Source of the DNA: Lachnospiraceae bacterium
GTDB taxonomy: Bacteria; Bacillota; Clostridia; Oscillospirales; Ruminococcaceae
Assembly: GCA_023664705.1 (NCBI GenBank)
Contig: JAMPFE010000019.1
Coordinates: forward strand, 1 to 44,478
Length of the DNA stretch: 44,478 nt
Direction: 5' to 3'
The translations under genes were made by a program, and so were the position numbers. The notes under the pieces are model-generated. The model was not told the origin of the DNA and did not search any database. It worked only from the letters and a program-made list of their open reading frames with translations. Numbering within the stretch: position 1 is the stretch's first letter; every line of letters begins with the position of its first letter. Of the stretch, positions 41,080 through 44,478 are shown piece by piece.

Positions 41080-41181
41080 GAAAAAATTTTGCAAGTTTCC
41101 AATTAAAAACTTGCAAAAAATTTTTAAAAAACCCGTAACAAACGCCGAAAAATTTTTACTATATTAACAGAAGGACAATTT

Positions 41182-41352
41182 CGAGGAGTGATAAAATGGA
41201 CGAAAACCGCATAACAGAGCCTTTTTCGGGCTCTTCGGCAACGATCCGCGCCACAAAGACGTTTCCGAGGGCTGATAAAACGGACGAAAACCGCACAACG
41301 GAGCCGTTTTCTGGCTCTTCGGCAGCGGCAGTCCGCGCCACAAAGACGTTTC
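41182..41352 (+). repeat. Tandem duplication of the ECF sigma start region
   Basis: Two units, 41182-41265 (84 bp) and 41266-41352 (87 bp), precede a third, truncated copy starting at 41353. Each unit begins with a ribosome binding site (CGAGGAGTGATAAAATGGAC in copy 1) and a start-codon region and ends ACAAAGACGTTTC. Lengths are multiples of three, so the frame is kept. In copy 2 the start is ACG and the ribosome binding site reads GAGGGCTGAT, so only copies 1 and 3 can initiate. Confidence 0.9.
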
Positions 41353-41924
41353 CGAGGAGTGATAGAATGGACGACAACCGCATAATAGAGCTGTTTTTCG
41401 AGCGCTCGGAGCAGGCGGTGACGGAGCTTTCGGCGAAGTACGGGCGGGTCTGCATGAGCGTCGCCGCGAACGTGCTGAACGACCGCTGCGACGCCGAAGA
41501 ATGTGTCAACGACGCGCTTTACGCCGTCTGGAACACTATCCCGCCGAAGAAGCCCGACAACCTGCTCGCGTACGTTTGCAGGATAGCGCGAAACCTCTCC
41601 GTAAACCGCTTTAAGCGCAATTCCGCGCAAAAACGCGGCGGCGCCCGCGACCTCTGCATAAGCGAGCTGGACGAGTGCCTCCCGTCGGGGGACGCCGCCG
41701 AGGAGCGCTTTGAAACAAAGGAGCTCTCGCGGCTCATCGACGAGTATCTGGACGGGCTCGACAGGACGAACCGCATGCTTTTCGTAAGGCGCTACTGGTA
41801 CATGGACTCGTTTGAGAAGCTCGCGAAAACGGCGGGGCTGAGCGCGGGAGCAGTGAGGACACGCCTTACGCGGATGCGCGGGGCGCTGAGGGAATTTTTG
41901 GAAAGCCGAGGTGTTGACGTATGA
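41196..41924 (+). CDS. ECF-type RNA polymerase sigma factor with duplicated N-terminus
   Basis: A sigma-70 family factor of the ECF type with regions 2 and 4 only. Region 2 includes KYGRVCMSVAANVL, CDAEECVNDALYAVWNTIPP and FLAYVCRIARNL-like sequence (NLLAYVCRIARNLSVNRFKR); region 4 includes LDRTNRMLFVRRYWY and GLSAGAVRTRLTRMRGALRE. The usual family N-terminus MDDNRIIELFFERSE begins at the ATG at 41367, giving 185 residues. The ATG at 41196, with an equally good GAGGAGTGAT site, gives a 242-residue form carrying two extra low-complexity copies of the start segment. Which start is used cannot be decided from sequence. Its stop overlaps the ATG of the putative anti-sigma gene (ATGA), implying coupled synthesis. 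Confidence 0.88.
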   Translation: MDENRITEPFSGSSATIRATKTFPRADKTDENRTTEPFSGSSAAAVRATKTFPRSDRMDDNRIIELFFERSEQAVTELSAKYGRVCMSVAANVLNDRCDAEECVNDALYAVWNTIPPKKPDNLLAYVCRIARNLSVNRFKRNSAQKRGGARDLCISELDECLPSGDAAEERFETKELSRLIDEYLDGLDRTNRMLFVRRYWYMDSFEKLAKTAGLSAGAVRTRLTRMRGALREFLESRGVDV

Positions 41925-44059
41925 GCAAGATGACGGACGCTTTTGAGAACATCAGCGACAGGCACATCATTGAATTTGCCTTTGCTGAGCCGCCCAAGCG
42001 GATAGTGCCGCTGTGGGCGAAGATAGGCGCGACGGCGGCGAGTATCGCTATTATAGGGCTTACCGCCGCGGATATTGCCGTGAGAGTGAATACAAACATA
42101 AATGTGGTCTCCGAGCCGTACACGTCCGTTGACAGCGCGCCGTCGGAGAGCTCCTCTTCGAGCGGCGTGAGCTCCGCTTGGAGCGTTCCCGAGGGCATTG
42201 TGATACCGAGCGAGTTCAACAGCGACGACCTGTTCGTGCAGAAGATCCTGCAAAGGCAGGCATCGTCCGCCGTGGAGTGCGCGCAGACGTGGTTCCGCGG
42301 CATGCTCGACGCATACGAGGTCAGCGCGTTGATGGCTTTAAACTTTGAGACGACGAACGCGCCGCAGTTTTACTACAAGGTCTTTGGCAATTTTCCACAG
42401 ACGACCGAGGAAATGGAAAAGCACCTGAAAAAGTACTTTACGTCCGCGGCAACGGCGCAGTTTATGACGAACGTCGGCAAGGGGACGCTGACGGTAGGCG
42501 GCGACGGCTCGCTGAACGTGGAGATGAGCGGCGGCGGCTCTCCGACGCGGTTTATCGAGATAGACGGGCGGATGTACTGCTCGGAGAGCACCTCGGGCTT
42601 CCTGCTCGGCGAGCCGTACTGGAGCACGGCAAAGGCGGTCTCGCGCAGCGAGGATACGCTCGTGTTTACGTATATTTACGCGAGCTTCGGCGAGCTTTGG
42701 GAGGGCGAGGGCGTGCTGAAAAAAGAGGACGGCGACTGGAAATTCGAGAGCTGCTCGCCGTGGCTCGACGAGCCCAAGCCGCTGCCCGTCGACATCGGGA
42801 ACGGAATGACCCTCACGGGAACGCCGCTCGACAGCTCCGAGCTCGAGGAGTTCTCGATAGATCCCGTGACTTTAGGGGAGACCGAGGAGGCGTTTTTCGG
42901 CAGCCTCGGCGACCCCGAGCTCGGGGAGCTGTTCCAAAAGGCGCAGAGCCTGTTTTGGTTCTGCCACTCCCCCGGCGACCTGCGCCTCACGGCTGCCGTT
43001 TATAGCGATGACCGCTTTGTGCCGTATATTGATTTCGACAGCAGCAAGTACCTCGAGAGGTGCCGCGAGACGGGCTACACCTACGAAAGCTTTTACAACG
43101 CGTTCCGCGAGGTGTTCACCGAGGAGGAGATCGACAGGCTGTTTGAATACAGAGGGGGCTTTCTGAATTACAACGGCGAGCTGTTTTGCACCGACGGAGC
43201 AAGCGGAGGGAATGCCTGGGAGGTGCACCGCGAATATGAGCTCGTCCCGACGGACGGGGAGAGGATAGTGTTCAGGAGGACCGAGTTTATGCACGATATA
43301 GACTTTTATCCCTCGCAGGAATGGGACCCCGAGCTGCGGTACGAATACCGCACCAACGTGTTTACGTTCGCGTTCGTTCCGACGGAGGACGGTTGGCGCT
43401 TGGAGTGCGTCTCCGAGTTTGACGCGGACAGGATATACCCCGACGACGAGCTTGTCCCGAGCGGGTGGCTGCCCGTCGGCAGCTGCGCGGAGGTCGAGAA
43501 AAACGCGCGCGAGGTTCTGACAGCCGATTTCTCCTCGAAGGACCCCGAGAGCGCGCTCCCCGCGCTGATGAACAGGCATGTGTTTTTTTACATGCTGAGC
43601 GAATTCGCGGCGAGGGCTTTGGTCGACATCGATTTTAGCGCGCCGTACAGCTCTCCCGATTTTGAGAGCCCCGTTTATCCCATGACGTCCGAATATATTT
43701 CCGACGTGCAAAGCATTTATGATCTGGCTTACGGCACATACGAGAGCTCGCTCGCAGAGAAACGTTTGCACGGACTTAACGGCGAGCCGCTTTACGCGGA
43801 GATCGACGGGCAGATGTACGTCAACTACGCGGCGTTTCCCGCGGGGGCGGGAGGAGCTTCCACGTTTATCGCGCGGTCGTATGTTGAAATAACCGAGAAA
43901 ACGGACAACAAATGCACGTTTATTTGGCACTATCCCGACGTTGAGAGGCTCAATCCGCCCGAGGAGGGCTATGAGTTCCATTATTATGAGAGAAGCTATA
44001 CCGCCGAGTATATCGAGGGCTCTTGGAAGCTGAACGAGGTCGTTTCCAACCTAGGGTAA
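41921..44059 (+). CDS. Putative anti-sigma membrane protein with three extracytoplasmic repeats
   Basis: A 712-residue membrane protein translationally coupled to the ECF sigma factor. The cytoplasmic N-terminus (MTDAFENISDRHIIEFAFAEPP) is short and typical of clostridial anti-sigma-like proteins. One helix (about 33-53) and a Ser-rich linker (about 69-85) lead to about 620 extracytoplasmic residues. These seem to hold three related domains of about 190-200 residues, each with a helical start, a central strand like IEIDGRMYCSES, NYNGELFCTDGA or AEIDGQMYVNYA, and an end like DGDWKFE, EDGWRLE or EGSWKLN. The pattern reminds me of IseA/NTF2-like envelope domains, but this is a guess. By position and layout it likely senses an envelope state and holds the sigma factor. 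Confidence 0.7.
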   Translation: MSKMTDAFENISDRHIIEFAFAEPPKRIVPLWAKIGATAASIAIIGLTAADIAVRVNTNINVVSEPYTSVDSAPSESSSSSGVSSAWSVPEGIVIPSEFNSDDLFVQKILQRQASSAVECAQTWFRGMLDAYEVSALMALNFETTNAPQFYYKVFGNFPQTTEEMEKHLKKYFTSAATAQFMTNVGKGTLTVGGDGSLNVEMSGGGSPTRFIEIDGRMYCSESTSGFLLGEPYWSTAKAVSRSEDTLVFTYIYASFGELWEGEGVLKKEDGDWKFESCSPWLDEPKPLPVDIGNGMTLTGTPLDSSELEEFSIDPVTLGETEEAFFGSLGDPELGELFQKAQSLFWFCHSPGDLRLTAAVYSDDRFVPYIDFDSSKYLERCRETGYTYESFYNAFREVFTEEEIDRLFEYRGGFLNYNGELFCTDGASGGNAWEVHREYELVPTDGERIVFRRTEFMHDIDFYPSQEWDPELRYEYRTNVFTFAFVPTEDGWRLECVSEFDADRIYPDDELVPSGWLPVGSCAEVEKNAREVLTADFSSKDPESALPALMNRHVFFYMLSEFAARALVDIDFSAPYSSPDFESPVYPMTSEYISDVQSIYDLAYGTYESSLAEKRLHGLNGEPLYAEIDGQMYVNYAAFPAGAGGASTFIARSYVEITEKTDNKCTFIWHYPDVERLNPPEEGYEFHYYERSYTAEYIEGSWKLNEVVSNLG

Positions 44060-44065
44060 TCGAAA

Positions 44066-44093
44066 AAACCGCCAAAGCTTTTGGCGGTTTTTT
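44066..44093 (+). terminator. Rho-independent terminator after the sigma/anti-sigma operon
   Basis: AAACCGCCAAA and TTTGGCGGTTT form an 11-bp stem with a 3-base loop, followed by T residues. It starts 6 bases after the anti-sigma stop and, with A residues on its left, may also serve the convergent gene ending at 44112. Confidence 0.92.
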
Positions 44094-44111
44094 GTTGAAA
44101 TTGACGAAAGC

Positions 44112-44478
44112 TCAGCTCATCTCCACGTTCTCGGCGAGCCACGAGAACAGGTCGGCGACGAATTTCGGCGTGTCCGGGAGACGGCTTTCTACCGCGGCGC
44201 GGAATTCTTCGGCGGTTATCGGCAGATGCAGCGCCACTTCGGCATTGACATTTTTTCCCAGCGCGACAATGCCCTCGGCGGTGTTGCCGATAGCTATTTT
44301 CCCCATTGCCGTCGCGCCGAACGCGTAAGCGCCCATGCTCGCCGCGCCGTAGCTCAGCCAGCCGACGGAGACAACGCCGAACGAGAACACTCCCGCGGCG
44401 ACCGCTCCGAGCGCGAATATCCCCGCCGCGACTATCGCGTTGGCGGCTATGCCGGCCGCCGCAAGCGCGCCCACCGCG
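44112..44478 (-). CDS. Glycine-pentad repeat protein, 3' part (start outside window)
   Basis: The frame is open to the window edge, so the gene is partial; the GTG at 44474 is more likely an internal Val codon. The visible 120 or so residues start with a striking repeat in which Gly recurs every fifth residue at least ten times (ALG AVAAG VFSFG VVSVG WLSYG AASMG AYAFG ATAMG KIAIG and so on). The repeat is hydrophobic with Ala, Val and aromatic residues. A soluble C-terminal segment follows with HLPITAEEFRAAVESRLPDTP. I do not recognise a function; such repeats could form a membrane-embedded or beta-helical structure (inference). It converges on the sigma/anti-sigma operon. Confidence 0.7.
   Translation of the reverse strand, partial: AVGALAAAGIAANAIVAAGIFALGAVAAGVFSFGVVSVGWLSYGAASMGAYAFGATAMGKIAIGNTAEGIVALGKNVNAEVALHLPITAEEFRAAVESRLPDTPKFVADLFSWLAENVEMS

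Larger units (their letters stand above)
40791..41195. other. AT-rich intergenic region before the ECF sigma gene
   Basis: This 405-bp spacer contains repeated ACTGCAA-type motifs, an array of them with helical phasing (40975-41043), a strong terminator (41047-41079), and a second A/T-flanked inverted repeat with arms TTTTGCAAGTTT at 41087-41098 and its complement at 41107-41118. GTAACA near 41135 could be the -35 of an ECF-type, self-regulated promoter, but no convincing consensus is visible. No coding sequence is evident. Confidence 0.65.

Noticed and set aside
41087..41118. Second hairpin after trmO as a terminator
   Set aside because: The arms are TTTTGCAAGTTT and its complement, but a clear T-tract directly after the stem is missing and a stronger terminator lies just upstream, so it is only noted within the intergenic entry.
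1..44478. tRNA, rRNA, CRISPR arrays, transposase or phage genes
   Set aside because: No cloverleaf, rRNA signature, spacer-repeat pattern or integrase/transposase motifs were recognised. The regular repeats found are 7-bp and 10-21-bp arrays without spacers.

Overview
The window looks like chromosomal backbone of a high-GC, low-redundancy Clostridia genome, probably an Oscillospirales/Ruminococcaceae-type gut bacterium (inference). The gene content is typical of Firmicutes: a SpoIID-like protein, a YqhQ/DUF1385 protein next to prmC, recA-recX-rimO-pgsA, short-form proB, a clostridial ECF sigma/anti-sigma pair, many lipoproteins with LCGC lipoboxes, strong GGAGG-type ribosome binding sites and several TTGACA-N17-TATAAT promoters. 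I see no rRNA, tRNA, CRISPR array, transposase or prophage. GC-rich genes alternate with AT-rich spacers, and almost all long antisense open frames are shadows.

Layout. 1-1.2 kb: 3' part of birA and a CYTH protein. 1.3-2.2 kb: a divergent SpoIID-like protein on the minus strand. 2.2-13.8 kb: a long plus-strand run of citrate synthase, an 8-TM protein, an FG-GAP-type lipoprotein, an OmpR-type response regulator and histidine kinase, DUF1385, prmC, recA, recX, rimO and pgsA, many with overlapping stop/start codons. 13.8-16 kb: a RelB/PIN toxin-antitoxin pair with its own promoter and an orphan solute-binding lipoprotein. 16-18.8 kb (minus): glmS and a DUF1848 protein. 19-24.3 kb: a tubulin-like protein with a degenerate nucleotide loop, followed by a transglutaminase-type membrane protein. 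24.4-25.3 kb: a DHH phosphoesterase. 25.5-36.2 kb (minus): proB, proA, a membrane protein, a foldase-like lipoprotein, an ABC-F ATPase, a small membrane protein, pth, a small hypothetical gene and mfd. 36.6-40.8 kb: a small membrane protein, an AcpS-like protein without its metal ligands, an EF-G/TetM-type GTPase fused to a YacP/Rae1-type NYN nuclease, and trmO. 41.2-44.1 kb: an ECF sigma factor with a tandemly duplicated start region, coupled to a large putative anti-sigma membrane protein. The last gene (minus) runs off the end.

Most noteworthy: (1) the translational GTPase-NYN fusion, which puts a ribosome A-site factor and an A-site mRNA endonuclease fold in one chain; (2) a pseudo-AcpS two genes upstream of trmO in the same run; (3) a tubulin-like protein whose GGTGSG-type loop is gone, paired with a membrane transglutaminase; (4) a 115-bp element with 17-bp inverted ends present twice (about 92% identical, opposite orientation), embedded in heptanucleotide arrays; (5) such heptad arrays supply the stop codons of several neighbouring genes; (6) a helically phased repeat array and a duplicated translation start upstream of the ECF sigma gene. 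Function calls rest on motif reading from memory of the families; no database search was run.
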